A DNA stretch of 64,000 bases, taken from NCBI RefSeq assembly GCF_001053095.1, contig NZ_CGBP01000001.1:308681-372680 (forward strand), written 5' to 3'. Origin of the DNA: Yersinia similis (lineage in GTDB: Bacteria > Pseudomonadota > Gammaproteobacteria > Enterobacterales > Enterobacteriaceae). The translations under genes were made by a program, and so were the position numbers. The notes under the pieces were generated by a model. That model did not search any database. It was not told where the DNA came from and saw nothing but the letters and a program-made list of their open reading frames with translations. Below, piece after piece: positions 28,849 through 38,128 of this stretch; positions within the stretch are counted from its first letter, which is position 1, and every line of letters begins with the position of its first letter.

Positions 28849-29559
28849 TTAGCGACGATTACCGAAGATCCGTAATAACATCAAGAACAGGTTAATGAAA
28901 TCGAGATACAGAGTCAGTGCGCCCACAATGGAGTATTTACGGAATGAATCTTTATCATTGACATCCAACTGTGCGCCCAAGTTTTTCAGTTTCTGTGTGT
29001 CGTAGGCAGTCAGGCCCACAAACACGAGCACACCGATATAGGTCACAACCCACATCAACGCCGGGCTTTTCAGCCAGATGTTAACAAGGGATGCCAGAAT
29101 GATACCGATCAGGCCCATAAACAACATGCTGCCCATACCGCTCAGATCACGTTTGGTGGTGTAACCATAGAAGCTCATAGCACCAAACATCCCGGCACAA
29201 ATAACGAAAGTACTGGCGATAGACGCGCCCGTGTACATTATCAATATGCTGGAAAGGGTAAGGCCGGTCAGCGCGGAATACAGCATAAACAGTGATGTTG
29301 CTGCTGTTCCACTCAGGCGGTTAACCATACCGGAAATAACAAAAACCAAACCAAGCTGGGCAATAATCAAGCCAAAGAACAATATTTGGTTTGATTGCAA
29401 AGCAAAAATGATTGAAGGAGTGTTCGCGGCATACCAAGCGACAACTGCGGTTAATAACAAGCCACAGGTCATCCAACCGTATACCTGCGCCATATAGGCC
29501 TGAATGCCTGAGCCGGCACGTTCGACAATCGAACCATTAGAGCGTGGATAGCGGTCCAT
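28849..29559 (-). CDS. ybhL: Bax inhibitor-1 family inner-membrane protein YbhL
   Basis: A 236-residue protein with seven predicted helices and the BI-1 C-terminal signature AYDTQKLKNLG plus ALTLYLDFINLFLMLLRIFG. The N-terminus MDRYPRSNGS and the whole body match E. coli YbhL closely. BI-1 family members in bacteria act as pH-sensitive calcium leak channels or interact with membrane proteases; the role of YbhL is not established. It lies next to moaE, as in E. coli. Confidence 0.94.
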   Translation of the reverse strand: MDRYPRSNGSIVERAGSGIQAYMAQVYGWMTCGLLLTAVVAWYAANTPSIIFALQSNQILFFGLIIAQLGLVFVISGMVNRLSGTAATSLFMLYSALTGLTLSSILIMYTGASIASTFVICAGMFGAMSFYGYTTKRDLSGMGSMLFMGLIGIILASLVNIWLKSPALMWVVTYIGVLVFVGLTAYDTQKLKNLGAQLDVNDKDSFRKYSIVGALTLYLDFINLFLMLLRIFGNRR

Positions 29560-29700
29560 GGTAGTTACCTTTGTATTAAATAATAAATACAGGCTATCGA
29601 CTGACAGCCCACCGTCCTTTTAAGGTACCATAGAAATAGCGGAAACAAAGGAGTAAAAATAGACATTTAGCCGTGATTTTTATGCTGTTCTGCGCATAGA

Positions 29701-30156
29701 TTACCAGCGTTTAGCCGCAATATGGTCGCTGTCCCGTGATTCAACCCAGCGCTCACCCTCAACCGTGGCTTCCCGCTTCCAGAATGGTGCCCGTGTTTTC
29801 AGGTAGTCCATAATAAATTCTGCTGCTTCAAATGCCATACTGCGATGAGCACTGGTCACACCCACGAAGACAATTTCATCTCCGGGGAATAGTGACCCGA
29901 CCCGATGGATGACCGATACCCGCTGCAATGACCAACGGCTGCGTGCTTCGGCAATAATTTCCGTCAGCGCTTTTTCTGTCATGCCGGGGTAGTGTTCCAG
30001 TGTTAGCGCACTGACACTGGCCCCCAGATTATGATTACGGACTTTGCCAGTGAATGTCACCACCGCGCCATCTTCATCGCACTGTGACAACCATGTGTAT
30101 TCATCACCTACATTGAACGCTTCTGCGCCGACACGGATACGCGTATTTTCCATCAT
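29701..30156 (-). CDS. moaE: Molybdopterin synthase catalytic subunit MoaE
   Basis: The large subunit of molybdopterin synthase (151 residues), which inserts two sulfurs into cyclic pyranopterin monophosphate, taking them from the MoaD thiocarboxylate. Family blocks: GAVVTFTGKVRNHN, LEHYPGMTEKAL, VGVTSAHRSMAFEAAEFIMD and the catalytic Lys in APFWKRE. The ATG at 30156 overlaps the moaD stop (TGATG), so translation is coupled; a TTG one codon earlier is less likely. Last gene of the moaACDE operon. Confidence 0.95.
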   Translation of the reverse strand: MMENTRIRVGAEAFNVGDEYTWLSQCDEDGAVVTFTGKVRNHNLGASVSALTLEHYPGMTEKALTEIIAEARSRWSLQRVSVIHRVGSLFPGDEIVFVGVTSAHRSMAFEAAEFIMDYLKTRAPFWKREATVEGERWVESRDSDHIAAKRW

Positions 30157-30401
30157 CAACCCCCGGTCACCGGCGGGAAAAACGCCACTTCATCACCTGC
30201 GGCCAGTGGATGCTGAGCACTCACTAACGATTGATTAACCGCTGTCAGTAATTTGCCCTCTTCAAGGGCTAACTGCCAGCGCTCACCCCGTTGGCACAGG
30301 GATTGACGTAGCGCTTCAACAGTTGGAAACTCGGCCGCTAACTGTAATTTATCCACCCCAACCAACTCACGTACCTGAGCAAAAAATAGAATCTGAATCA
30401 T
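30156..30401 (-). CDS. moaD: Molybdopterin synthase sulfur carrier MoaD
   Basis: An 81-residue ubiquitin-fold sulfur carrier. The C-terminus PPVTGG is the Gly-Gly tail that is adenylated by MoeB and converted to a thiocarboxylate. Its ATG overlaps the moaC stop (ATGA). Confidence 0.95.
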   Translation of the reverse strand: MIQILFFAQVRELVGVDKLQLAAEFPTVEALRQSLCQRGERWQLALEEGKLLTAVNQSLVSAQHPLAAGDEVAFFPPVTGG

Positions 30402-30877
30402 ATATCCACCTTGAAATCACCTGATTTCCCACCACTCTTTGTCAGTAGGCGTACTGGGCCGATAATCATGTCTTTTTGTACCGCTTTGCACATATCGTAA
30501 ATCGTCAGGGCCGCAACTGAGGCCGCAGTAAGGGCTTCCATTTCTACCCCGGTTTTACCGGTCAGGCGGCAGCAGGTTTCGATCCGCACCCGGTTATGCT
30601 CTGGCTGTGCTTGCAGTTTTACTTCCACTTTAGTCAGCAGTAACGGATGGCACAGCGGGATCAATTCCCACGTTTTTTTGGCTGCCTGAATACCGGCTAT
30701 CCGAGCCGTCGCGAACACATCCCCCTTGTGATGGCGGCCATCGATAATCATCGCCAGTGTCGCGGCCTGCATTTCAACAAACGCTTCTGCACGTGCTTCG
30801 CGGACGGTTTCATTCTTTGCCGAGACATCGACCATGTGGGCTTCGCCTGCGGCGTTTATGTGTGTCAGTTGGGTCAT
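30398..30877 (-). CDS. moaC: Cyclic pyranopterin monophosphate synthase MoaC
   Basis: A 159-residue enzyme that converts the MoaA product (3',8-cyclo-7,8-dihydro-GTP) to cyclic pyranopterin monophosphate. Blocks: [47 protein letters not shown] cut at key residues E-M-E and D-M-C-K, and the C-terminal KSGGKSGDF. The ATG at 30877 ([14 protein letters not shown]) is used with AAGGG upstream; an adjacent TTG at 30880 is less likely. In E. coli moaB lies between moaA and moaC; here that position has only a duplicated ERIC. Confidence 0.95.
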   Translation of the reverse strand: MTQLTHINAAGEAHMVDVSAKNETVREARAEAFVEMQAATLAMIIDGRHHKGDVFATARIAGIQAAKKTWELIPLCHPLLLTKVEVKLQAQPEHNRVRIETCCRLTGKTGVEMEALTAASVAALTIYDMCKAVQKDMIIGPVRLLTKSGGKSGDFKVDI

Positions 30878-30895
30878 CAATAAAATCCCTTCGTT

Positions 30896-31096
30896 CTTGA
30901 CATTACAGGGGTGTTAGCGGCATTCACTTGCCCGAATCACTTACTGATGTAAGCTCATCGGCGCTCACTCATTTGCTGCCTACCTGTAATGCCAATAACT
31001 TTGGGCATTTCCCTTCGCTTGACATTACAGGGGGGTTAGCGGCATTCACTTGCCCGAATCACTTACTGATGTAAGCTCATCGGCGCTAATTCGCTC
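30896..31096 (-). repeat. Tandemly duplicated ERIC between moaA and moaC
   Basis: An ERIC-like unit of about 112 bases (from TTGACATTACAGGGGTGTTAGC to ACTTTGGGCA, about 30896-31007) is followed by a second, partial copy from 31018. Bases 30896-30965 and 31018-31087 are 70 bp long and differ at one position, with a 122-bp period. The near identity points to a recent tandem duplication. The element fills the place of moaB. Confidence 0.75.
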
Positions 31097-31099
31097 ACA

Positions 31100-32080
31100 T
31101 CAGCCGCCAATAAAGGATAAATTTTGCGTTATACCGCTGTTACCCTGATGTAAGAAATGAGTTTGTTTCTTCGTTTGCAATGCACTTTGAATCCGCGCTA
31201 TCAGCTCATCTTGTTGATCATCACTGCCCAGCAGATCACGTAATGTAATCCCCTGCTCACCAAATAAGCACAAATGCAAATTACCGAGAGCAGAAACACG
31301 CAGACGGTTACAACTGGCACAAAAATCTTTTTCATACGGCATGATCAGCCCAATTTCACCTCGGTAATCCGGGTGGTGAAACACCTGCGCCGGGCCATCA
31401 CTGCGCGCCCGATCTTGCTGCTGCCAGCCTTGTTCGAGTAATTGTTGGCGGATAACGCCACCAGAAACATGGTGTTTGCGGAACAGGTTACCGCCTTCGC
31501 CAGTTTCCATCAGTTCGATAAAACGCAGTTGAATGGGCCGAGGCTTGATCCAGTCAAGAAATGCACTCAGTTGGCGATCATTAACATCACGCATCAAAAC
31601 AGCATTGACTTTGACTTTGTCAAAACCGGCATCAAATGCGGCATCTATGCCCTGCATGACTTGATAAAATTTATCCTGCCCGGTGATGGCATGAAATTGT
31701 CGCGGATCCAGACTATCGACGCTGACGTTAATCGCCGTCAGACCCGCATCACGCCATTGAGCCACATCACGGACCAAACGATAACCATTAGTTGTAACGG
31801 CCAAGGTACGGATAGCGGGATTTTGCCGGATAGTGGCAATAATATCAGTGAAATCACGCCGCATCGAAGGCTCTCCCCCCGTCAGGCGGATTTTTTCCGT
31901 ACCCAACAAGGCAAAGACGCGGCTGACGCGGTTGATTTCGTCAAGGCTCAAAAAACTTTTGACGCCATCTGGGCGGTAGCCCTCTGGCAAGCAATATGTG
32001 CAACGAAAATTGCACACATCAGTGATCGATAGGCGCAAATAGTAGAATTTACGCGCAAATGCGTCAGTGAGTTGTACCAT
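31100..32080 (-). CDS. moaA: GTP 3',8-cyclase MoaA
   Basis: A radical-SAM enzyme of 326 residues that starts molybdopterin synthesis by rearranging GTP. The first [4Fe-4S] cluster is bound by C23-x3-C27-x2-C30 ([10 protein letters not shown]); the second, GTP-binding cluster by the C-terminal cysteines in FCASCNRLR and LHLCLFG. The C-terminal Gly-Gly (SFIGG) needed for activity is present. The start is the ATG at 32080 ([15 protein letters not shown]), which agrees with E. coli and directly follows the Moco riboswitch; the frame upstream lies inside the riboswitch. Confidence 0.95.
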   Translation of the reverse strand: MVQLTDAFARKFYYLRLSITDVCNFRCTYCLPEGYRPDGVKSFLSLDEINRVSRVFALLGTEKIRLTGGEPSMRRDFTDIIATIRQNPAIRTLAVTTNGYRLVRDVAQWRDAGLTAINVSVDSLDPRQFHAITGQDKFYQVMQGIDAAFDAGFDKVKVNAVLMRDVNDRQLSAFLDWIKPRPIQLRFIELMETGEGGNLFRKHHVSGGVIRQQLLEQGWQQQDRARSDGPAQVFHHPDYRGEIGLIMPYEKDFCASCNRLRVSALGNLHLCLFGEQGITLRDLLGSDDQQDELIARIQSALQTKKQTHFLHQGNSGITQNLSFIGG

Positions 32081-32082
32081 AA

Positions 32083-32201
32083 CACCTTTCCAAATATGGG
32101 AGATGCAGGCATTTCTACCTTGCACCCTGGTGGCTTAAAGCCACGGCCAGAACATCATATTGCCAATACGAAAAAGACAACGTAGACGCTAAGGCTAGGA
32201 G
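32083..32201 (-). ncRNA. Moco riboswitch before moaA
   Basis: The 5' leader of moaA (read leftward) matches the E. coli moco RNA motif, with shared blocks TGGCCGTG, GCCACCAGGG, the GGTAGAAATG loop region, and CTCCC...TTGGAAAGGTGTT running into the ATG. The stem that is GGCGAAG / CTTCGCC in E. coli is here GTGCA / TGCAT, a base change on both sides that keeps pairing. The ribosome site is part of the motif, so cofactor binding would limit MoaA translation. The region between it and ybhK (32202-32602) holds both promoters but no element I recognise. Confidence 0.85.
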
Positions 32202-32602
32202 TTTATGTTTAGTTGTAACTTATAAATTACGGCTAAATCATGGCGTTAAAAAATAAGGTGATAAACAACAACTAACCACTAAAAACCCTACTTTTCCTAC
32301 AGATTCTAACGTTAAAATGGCAGGATAGCCAATCATAGTTTTTCGCTATATATTATTATATACAACGACTTATCCATTCAAAGTTATTGTTATTCAGCTT
32401 ACTGAAATCCGGGATTGATGCCTTGTTTAAAATCACAAAAATTATGGCTTATATCGCGTTTCAATCACAAATCCGTTAACTTATGCGGCAATTTTATGAT
32501 TAACGGTCCCCAAAGCCATTAACGTGGCAGTCAGGTTACAACTCGGGATAAAAACGGAATGCGTGATGAACGCCAGGCACTGAATATAAAAACAGGAGAA
32601 AT

Positions 32603-33526
32603 ATGCGAAATCGCACATTAGCGGATTTGGAACGGGTCGTTGCACTGGGCGGAGGCCATGGTTTGGGGCGAGTAATGTCGTCTCTCTCCTCCTTAGGCTC
32701 TCGCCTGACAGGCGTTGTTACCACCACCGATAATGGCGGTTCAACTGGACGGATACGTCGCTCAGAGGGGGGGATTGCCTGGGGAGATACCCGTAATTGC
32801 CTTAATCAGTTGATTACCGAGCCGAGTGTCGCCTCCGCGATGTTTGAATACCGTTTTACCGGTAATGGTGAGCTGGCAGGGCATAATTTGGGTAACTTAA
32901 TGCTGAAGGCGTTAGATCACCTAAGCATTCGCCCCATTGAAGCGATCAATTTGGTGCGTAGCTTGCTGAAAGTGGATGCCTTGTTGATCCCGATGTCCGA
33001 GCAACCGGTAGATTTGATGGCTATTGACCATGAGGGGCACCCGATTTACGGCGAAGTGAATATTGATCAACTGGCGCAGATGCCACAAGAAATGTTGCTA
33101 TCACCCCATGTGCACGCCACCCGAGAAGCCGTCGAAGCCGTTAATCAGGCGGATGTTATTTTGATTGGCCCCGGCAGTTTTCTAACCAGTCTAATGCCAT
33201 TACTGCTGCTGGATGATTTAACTCAGGCATTGCGCCGCAGCTCTGCCAGCATGATTTACATTGGGAATCTGGGCCGCGAATTAAGCCCCGCCGCCGCTGC
33301 GCTGTCATTACAAGACAAACTGACCATCATGGAAAGCAAGATTGGCCGTAAAATCATTGATGCAGTTATTGTCAGCCCGACAATCGATATCAGTGGCGTA
33401 AAAGACCGAATTATTGTCCAGCAACCACTGGAAGCAAAAGATATTCCTCACCGCCATGACCGCGAGTTATTGCGTCAGGCGTTGGAGAATACCTTGCAAC
33501 AGTTGGGTGGTACAGGCTCGGCGTAA
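32603..33526 (+). CDS. ybhK: YvcK/CofD-family protein YbhK (putative gluconeogenesis factor)
   Basis: A 307-residue protein of the YvcK family, with the nucleotide-binding start [15 protein letters not shown], the block [20 protein letters not shown] and [15 protein letters not shown]. Relatives bind UDP-sugars and affect central carbon metabolism and cell shape in Gram-positives; the exact role in enterobacteria is not established. AGGAG 6 bases before the ATG. It is divergent from moaA, as in E. coli. Confidence 0.93.
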   Translation: MRNRTLADLERVVALGGGHGLGRVMSSLSSLGSRLTGVVTTTDNGGSTGRIRRSEGGIAWGDTRNCLNQLITEPSVASAMFEYRFTGNGELAGHNLGNLMLKALDHLSIRPIEAINLVRSLLKVDALLIPMSEQPVDLMAIDHEGHPIYGEVNIDQLAQMPQEMLLSPHVHATREAVEAVNQADVILIGPGSFLTSLMPLLLLDDLTQALRRSSASMIYIGNLGRELSPAAAALSLQDKLTIMESKIGRKIIDAVIVSPTIDISGVKDRIIVQQPLEAKDIPHRHDRELLRQALENTLQQLGGTGSA

Positions 33527-33595
33527 GTTGCCGATGCCCCACAATATGTTTGCCGCTCATCATCCGCAGCGCCACTAAACCGCAAGGCAGGCGGC

Positions 33596-33841
33596 TCAAA
33601 ACTGGTCTTTCAACCACTCCGCTTTGTCGCTCATCTCAATATAGAGCGCTTCCACTTTTTGCCTTGCCCACGGGGTACGGCGCAGAAACTTTAAGCTGGA
33701 TTTAATGCTGGGGTCACTGATAAAACAGTTAATCTGAATACGATCAGCAAGCCCATCCCAGCCATAGTTTTCAACCAATTTTGTCAACAATTGCTCTAGG
33801 GTAATTCCGTGCAGCGGATCTTTAGATAAATGCTCGCTCAT
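33596..33841 (-). CDS. VF530-family small DNA-binding protein
   Basis: An 81-residue protein with the family pattern [17 protein letters not shown], the central [19 protein letters not shown] and the C-terminal VEALYIEM. Proteins of this group (DUF2132, VF530) have a small helical fold and are described as DNA-binding. Role unknown. It lies convergent to ybhK and upstream of nothing obvious. Confidence 0.85.
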   Translation of the reverse strand: MSEHLSKDPLHGITLEQLLTKLVENYGWDGLADRIQINCFISDPSIKSSLKFLRRTPWARQKVEALYIEMSDKAEWLKDQF

Positions 33842-33971
33842 CGTTTTTCTCTTGTGTTATGAGATAAATATCTCATGGCCTGACAACGGCACACTGACAG
33901 ATAATTATCTGTATCGTCATAATTTTAGCGGCACACCTTACTGAGAATTGATGAGGGCGACAAGTATTTCT

Positions 33972-34000
33972 GGATACCCCCGTCATACTCCAAGTGGGAT
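33972..34000 (+). repeat. ERIC terminus remnant
   Basis: GGATACCCCCGTCATACTCC resembles the outer end of ERIC elements (TATACCCGTCATACTTC). The rest of the element is not recognisable. Lies between uvrB and the VF530 gene. Confidence 0.4.
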
Positions 34001-34054
34001 ATGGCGCTAGTGGCCGACGGTCTGGCCCTCGGCTTTAAGGTATCGGAGATAAAC

Positions 34055-36070
34055 TTAAGATACCGCAATAAACTGTTGCCGCAGTTGATGAACCTGATCA
34101 CGTAATTCAGCCGCCTGCTCAAACTCCAGATTTTGCGCATATGTATACATTTTCGCTTCCAGTTCACGAATTTTCTGATCAAGTGCTTTCGGCGACAAAG
34201 ATTGATATTGGGTGGTATCGGCCATTTTGTTACCGCCGCGCCCTTTTCCTTTGCCGCGCATCGAGGGCTGCCCCAATTGCAGGATATCGCCAATCTTTTT
34301 GTTTAGCCCCTGAGGAATAATCCCGCGTTCTTCATTATACGCCTGCTGTTTAGCTCGCCGCCGTTCCGTTTCACCAATGGCTTTTTCCATTGAGGCGGTA
34401 ATTCTATCGCCGTATAAAATCGCCTTGCCGTTGAGGTTACGGGCAGCACGACCAATGGTCTGAATCAAGGAGCGTTCAGAACGCAAGAAGCCCTCTTTAT
34501 CTGCATCAAGAATGGCAACCAATGAGACCTCTGGCATATCCAACCCTTCCCGCAGCAAGTTGATACCCACCAGCACGTCAAATTCACCCAAGCGTAAATC
34601 GCGAATAATCTCCACCCGCTCCACAGTATCGATATCTGAATGCAGATAGCGTACTTTGGCACCATGCTCGCTGAGATAATCTGTCAAGTCCTCAGCCATC
34701 CGTTTCGTTAGCGTGGTCACCAGTACCCGCTCGTTAATCGCAGCACGGATACGGATCTCTGACAGCAAGTCATCTACTTGCGTCGCCACCGGACGGACCT
34801 CGATCAGCGGATCGAGTAGGCCCGTTGGCCGCACCACTTGCTCAATAATATCACCGCCAGATTTCTCCAGCTCGTATTTGCCCGGAGTGGCCGAAACATA
34901 GATCGTTTGTGGTGCCAATGCTTCAAACTCTTCAAAGCGCATTGGCCGGTTATCCAGTGCCGATGGCAAGCGGAAACCGTACTCCACCAGCGTTTCTTTA
35001 CGTGAGCGGTCGCCTTTGTACATGCCACCAATTTGCGGAATAGTGACGTGGGACTCATCGACAATCAACAGACCATCAGCCGGTAAATAGTCAAATAATG
35101 TGGGCGGCGCTTCACCCGGCCCACGGCCAGAGAGATAGCGAGAATAGTTTTCGATACCCGAGCAATAGCCCAGCTCATTCATCATTTCAAGATCAAACTG
35201 AGTACGTTGGGAGATACGTTGCTCTTCCAACAATTTGTTGTTGGCTAACAGCACCTGACGCCGCTCCGCCAGCTCGACTTTTATCTCTTCCATTGCCTGT
35301 AGAATGCGTTCCCGTGGGGTGACGTAATGTGTTTTAGGATAAACAGTAAAGCGAGGGACTTCATGCTGTAGCTGACCCGTGAGTGGATCGAAGATGGATA
35401 ATCGCTCGACTTCCTCATCAAATAATTCTACCCGCAGCGCCCACTCATCAGATTCTGCCGGGAAGATGTCGATCACTTCCCCCCTAACCCGAAAAGTACC
35501 GCGTTGAAATACCTGATCGTTGCGGCTGTACTGCAATTCTGACAGGCGACGTAAAATGGAACGTTGATCAATGATCATGCCACGGGTTAGATGCAACATC
35601 ATTTTCAGATACAGATCTGGATCGCCCAAACCATAAATGGCCGAAACCGACGCCACTACCACCACATCTCGCCGCTCTAACAAGGCCTTGGTGGCTGATA
35701 GCCGCATCTGCTCGATATGTTCATTGACCGACGCATCCTTCTCGATAAAAGTATCGGAACTGGGCACGTAAGCTTCAGGTTGATAATAATCGTAGTAGGA
35801 GACAAAGTACTCTACCGCGTTATCCGGGAAGAACTCTTTCATCTCGCCGTAAAGTTGTGCTGCCAGTGTTTTGTTCGGGGCCAGGATCATGGTTGGCCGG
35901 TTCAGATCGGCGATAACATTAGCAACCGTAAAGGTTTTGCCCGATCCCGTTACCCCTAGCAAGGTCTGGTGTGCCAGGCCATTCTCCAGCCCCTCCTCCA
36001 ATTTACGGATAGCCTCAGGCTGATCGCCAGCTGGCTTAAACACAGAATGCAGTTTGAATGATTTGCTCAT
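34055..36070 (-). CDS. uvrB: Excinuclease ABC subunit B
   Basis: The damage-verifying helicase-like subunit of nucleotide excision repair, 671 residues. Walker A GVTGSGKT (39-46), the beta-hairpin region [12 protein letters not shown] that clamps damaged DNA, helicase motifs DESHVT and [14 protein letters not shown] in domain 3, and the UvrC-binding UVR motif at the C-terminus ([21 protein letters not shown], here residues about 636-670). Regulated by a LexA box at 36149 and with DnaA boxes further upstream, as in E. coli. Confidence 0.97.
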   Translation of the reverse strand: MSKSFKLHSVFKPAGDQPEAIRKLEEGLENGLAHQTLLGVTGSGKTFTVANVIADLNRPTMILAPNKTLAAQLYGEMKEFFPDNAVEYFVSYYDYYQPEAYVPSSDTFIEKDASVNEHIEQMRLSATKALLERRDVVVVASVSAIYGLGDPDLYLKMMLHLTRGMIIDQRSILRRLSELQYSRNDQVFQRGTFRVRGEVIDIFPAESDEWALRVELFDEEVERLSIFDPLTGQLQHEVPRFTVYPKTHYVTPRERILQAMEEIKVELAERRQVLLANNKLLEEQRISQRTQFDLEMMNELGYCSGIENYSRYLSGRGPGEAPPTLFDYLPADGLLIVDESHVTIPQIGGMYKGDRSRKETLVEYGFRLPSALDNRPMRFEEFEALAPQTIYVSATPGKYELEKSGGDIIEQVVRPTGLLDPLIEVRPVATQVDDLLSEIRIRAAINERVLVTTLTKRMAEDLTDYLSEHGAKVRYLHSDIDTVERVEIIRDLRLGEFDVLVGINLLREGLDMPEVSLVAILDADKEGFLRSERSLIQTIGRAARNLNGKAILYGDRITASMEKAIGETERRRAKQQAYNEERGIIPQGLNKKIGDILQLGQPSMRGKGKGRGGNKMADTTQYQSLSPKALDQKIRELEAKMYTYAQNLEFEQAAELRDQVHQLRQQFIAVS

Positions 36071-36103
36071 GAATTCGCTACCCGCGGGAGAAACACACTG
36101 TCA

Positions 36104-36126
36104 GGGGGCTAATTATGAAAGCCCCC
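36104..36126 (-). promoter_or_regulatory. Stem-loop in the uvrB leader
   Basis: GGGGGCT (36104-36110) pairs perfectly with AGCCCCC (36120-36126) around a 9-base loop, in the transcribed leader between the SOS promoter and the uvrB start codon. On the minus strand it is not followed by a T-run. It could stabilise the mRNA or pause polymerase. Confidence 0.55.
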
Positions 36127-36144
36127 GAGATTTTTGCCAACCTT

Positions 36145-36168
36145 ATGATACTGGATATAAAACCAGCT
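36145..36168 (-). promoter_or_regulatory. LexA box and promoter of uvrB
   Basis: TACTGGATATAAAACCAGCT (36149-36168) fits CTG-N10-CAG and matches the E. coli uvrB SOS box region in layout. Read leftward, -35 TTGAAG and -10 TATCAT (36145-36150) are 16 bases apart and the LexA box covers the spacer, so LexA binding would block the promoter. Confidence 0.85.
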
Positions 36169-36384
36169 TCAAACACCCAATGACAGGAATTTTCGTATCG
36201 ACGCAGCGGTTGTCCCTTTACAGTGACAACTTGGTAACATTTACACCGTAAAAATTTTTATCCCCAAATGTTACTGCGATCAAGATATCCCCAAATAATT
36301 GATTAAACATTACTCATCATTTTTTCGAATGTATATTAGGCGCTTGATTTTATATAACACATTGAAATTAAACAAATTTAATAA

Positions 36385-36440
36385 AAAGGAGAGAATCCAG
36401 ACAACAGGAGCCGAAGCCGCGCTGGCTCTCGCCTCTCTTT
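36385..36440 (-). terminator. Nested hairpin upstream of uvrB
   Basis: GAGCC / GGCTC nested within GAGAG / CTCTC; on the minus strand the stem is followed by CCTTTTTATT. It could end or attenuate a transcript that begins near the DnaA boxes at 36466-36488 and runs towards uvrB. Confidence 0.45.
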
Positions 36441-36465
36441 AGTTTTGTATTGTTAATGCACAAGG

Positions 36466-36488
36466 TTATCCACAGGAATAGTGGATAA
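36466..36488. promoter_or_regulatory. Inverted pair of DnaA boxes
   Basis: TTATCCACA (36466-36474, a perfect consensus box) and, inverted, TTATCCACT (36480-36488, read on the minus strand), 5 bases apart. In E. coli the distal uvrB promoter P3 overlaps a DnaA box about 300 bases upstream of the proximal promoter; the position here is equivalent. Confidence 0.8.
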
Positions 36489-36708
36489 CTCAATCAACCC
36501 CACAGAGGCTGGGAGCTGGCGAAAAACAAAACTTCGCGATGAAATGGAGATGGACGGCCTTTTTTAGTGTTTTTTTGACGTTTTTATTTCAACGCATATT
36601 TCAATTAGTGCTAACTACACTGCTTGCTAATGTTATAACTAGCATTTATTCGCATTATCACCTTATCCAAGACCAAAGAGCGGTTTTTTTCTGCACCAGA
36701 ACGTGCAC

Positions 36709-36727
36709 CATGGCACTATTTAAGTGC
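36709..36727. promoter_or_regulatory. NtrC-type enhancer site
   Basis: GGCACTATTTAAGTGCA contains GCAC-N7-GTGC, the core of the NtrC consensus TGCAC-N7-GTGCA. Just upstream, TGCACCAGAACGTGCA (36692-36707) is a related site with N6 spacing. Both lie about 150-170 bases ahead of the start site predicted from the sigma-54 promoter at 36844. Confidence 0.6.
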
Positions 36728-36843
36728 AATATCCCCCAACAGCTTACCCTTCCCTAATCAAAACTTTATTATTATTCCTCTGCTTAGCCAAAAAAACATT
36801 TACAGGCCATTAACATACAGATTTTATTTCTGTGTTCGACAAT

Positions 36844-36860
36844 TTGGTCCAAGAGTTGCT
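36844..36860 (+). promoter_or_regulatory. Sigma-54 promoter upstream of the urtE-like gene
   Basis: TTGGTCCAAGAGTTGCT has the invariant GG and GC 10 bases apart and the TTGCT downstream element. Transcription would start near 36872, 288 bases before the ATG at 37160. No other gene of length lies between. The rest of 36861-37159 contains no recognised feature. Confidence 0.6.
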
Positions 36861-37159
36861 TGATCTCTGTAGATTATCTGAAGAATAGATGAATTAACTG
36901 AAAACAATTCAGTAAGCCAATTGGCTAGATAGAGTCTACTATTGAAGGCATTAGTGGTAAAAATAGCGCTTTGGTATCATTTAATGCTACTAAAGGGTTA
37001 TTTAATCGCTATTTACACACGTAACCACGCGTAATAAGTGTGGCGTTTTATGCTCTATTACCGCGACCAAGTATGCAGATTTGCTGGTTAACTCTCACTA
37101 GCCGTTACAGAACACCGGGTCACCTGTGAACCACTGAGATCGACTAAGGAGACGCACTG

Positions 37160-37870
37160 ATGCTAAGTTTAACCGCTGTAAATCAATATTATGGGAATAA
37201 TCATATTCTCTGGGATATCAATCTGGAGCTTCCCCGTGGCCAGTGCACGTGCCTGATAGGCCGCAATGGTGTGGGGAAAACCACGTTGATTAATTGCATT
37301 ATGGGACATTTACCCATTAAAAGCGGCACCATGATCTGGCAACCTCACCATGAACCCCCGCAAAATTTGCAACAGCAGCCTGTCGAAAGACGCAATGCAT
37401 TAGGCATTGGTTATGTCCCACAGGGTCAGCAAATTTTCTCCCAACTGAGTGTCGAGGATAATCTACTGGTCGCCGTGCTGGCAGGCCGCCATAAGTCCCA
37501 CCCTATTCCGGGCTGGGTTTTTGATCTCTTTCCATTGCTGCACGATAAACGCAGCCAGCGTGGTGGTGAACTAACCCGAAATCAACAGCAACAGTTAGCC
37601 ATTGCCAGAGCCTTGGTCGCAGAGCCAGAACTGCTTATTCTTGATGAGCCGGGAAGCAATACCTCACCGGCGCTGAGTGAAGATATCGGCACTGTTCTGC
37701 ATCAACTGAGTCGTAATTTGGGTATGACCTTATTATTGGTCGAGCACCGCTTGCCATTTATTCAGCATATTGCTGATCGCTTTTGCCTGATGGCGGGTGG
37801 CCGAAATGTCGCTCAGGGGACATTAGACCAATTGAATGAAGGCCTGATTAGCGAACATTTAGCCCGTTGA
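37160..37870 (+). CDS. Orphan UrtE-like ABC ATPase with degenerate signature motif
   Basis: 236 residues that match the ATPase UrtE of urea ABC transporters along their length: MLSLTAVNQYYGNNHILWDI, Walker A G34-RNGVGKTT, Q-loop YVPQGQQIF, Walker B LLILDEP (158-164) and H-loop H196. The signature LSGGQ is replaced by LTRNQ (138-142) and the D-loop region after DEP is GSNTSPA, where UrtE normally has a TEGIQPS-like sequence. No urtA, B, C or D is present. AAGGAG precedes the ATG. The gene is likely a relic of a lost urt operon, or an ATPase serving another complex. Confidence 0.8.
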   Translation: MLSLTAVNQYYGNNHILWDINLELPRGQCTCLIGRNGVGKTTLINCIMGHLPIKSGTMIWQPHHEPPQNLQQQPVERRNALGIGYVPQGQQIFSQLSVEDNLLVAVLAGRHKSHPIPGWVFDLFPLLHDKRSQRGGELTRNQQQQLAIARALVAEPELLILDEPGSNTSPALSEDIGTVLHQLSRNLGMTLLLVEHRLPFIQHIADRFCLMAGGRNVAQGTLDQLNEGLISEHLAR

Positions 37871-37963
37871 TCAAACTCAGGGCCGCGGCGCATTCGGGTA
37901 GATTAACTTCACAAGGTTAATCGCCCCTAATTGCAGGCCGCATCACACGTTTGTAGTATTAAT

Positions 37964-38128
37964 GAGGTTATTGACAAAGTACCCGCGACGGAGAGAACAG
38001 GCAGATCGTAAAGACGCCGTAAATACATCCATGTAGGCTCGAGCCGCGCCATCCTTGGCGCGGACTCTTTACTCCTCTGCCTATCCTCACCGTTCAAGAT
38101 CAAGTCATCGGGGTTTGTCAGCAGTCTG
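37964..38128. repeat. YPAL element that overlaps the 3' end of bioD
   Basis: A full 165-bp copy. TTTGTAGTATTAAT occurs on both sides (37950-37963 and 38134-38147), offset by 5 bases on the right. The bioD stop codon (38118-38120, minus strand) lies within the element, so the insertion replaced the original end of the gene. Confidence 0.9.

Noticed and set aside
36539..36757. 72-codon frame on the plus strand upstream of the urtE-like gene
   Set aside because: No ribosome site, and the C-terminal part overlaps the NtrC-type sites; the hydrophobic stretch comes from poly-T DNA.
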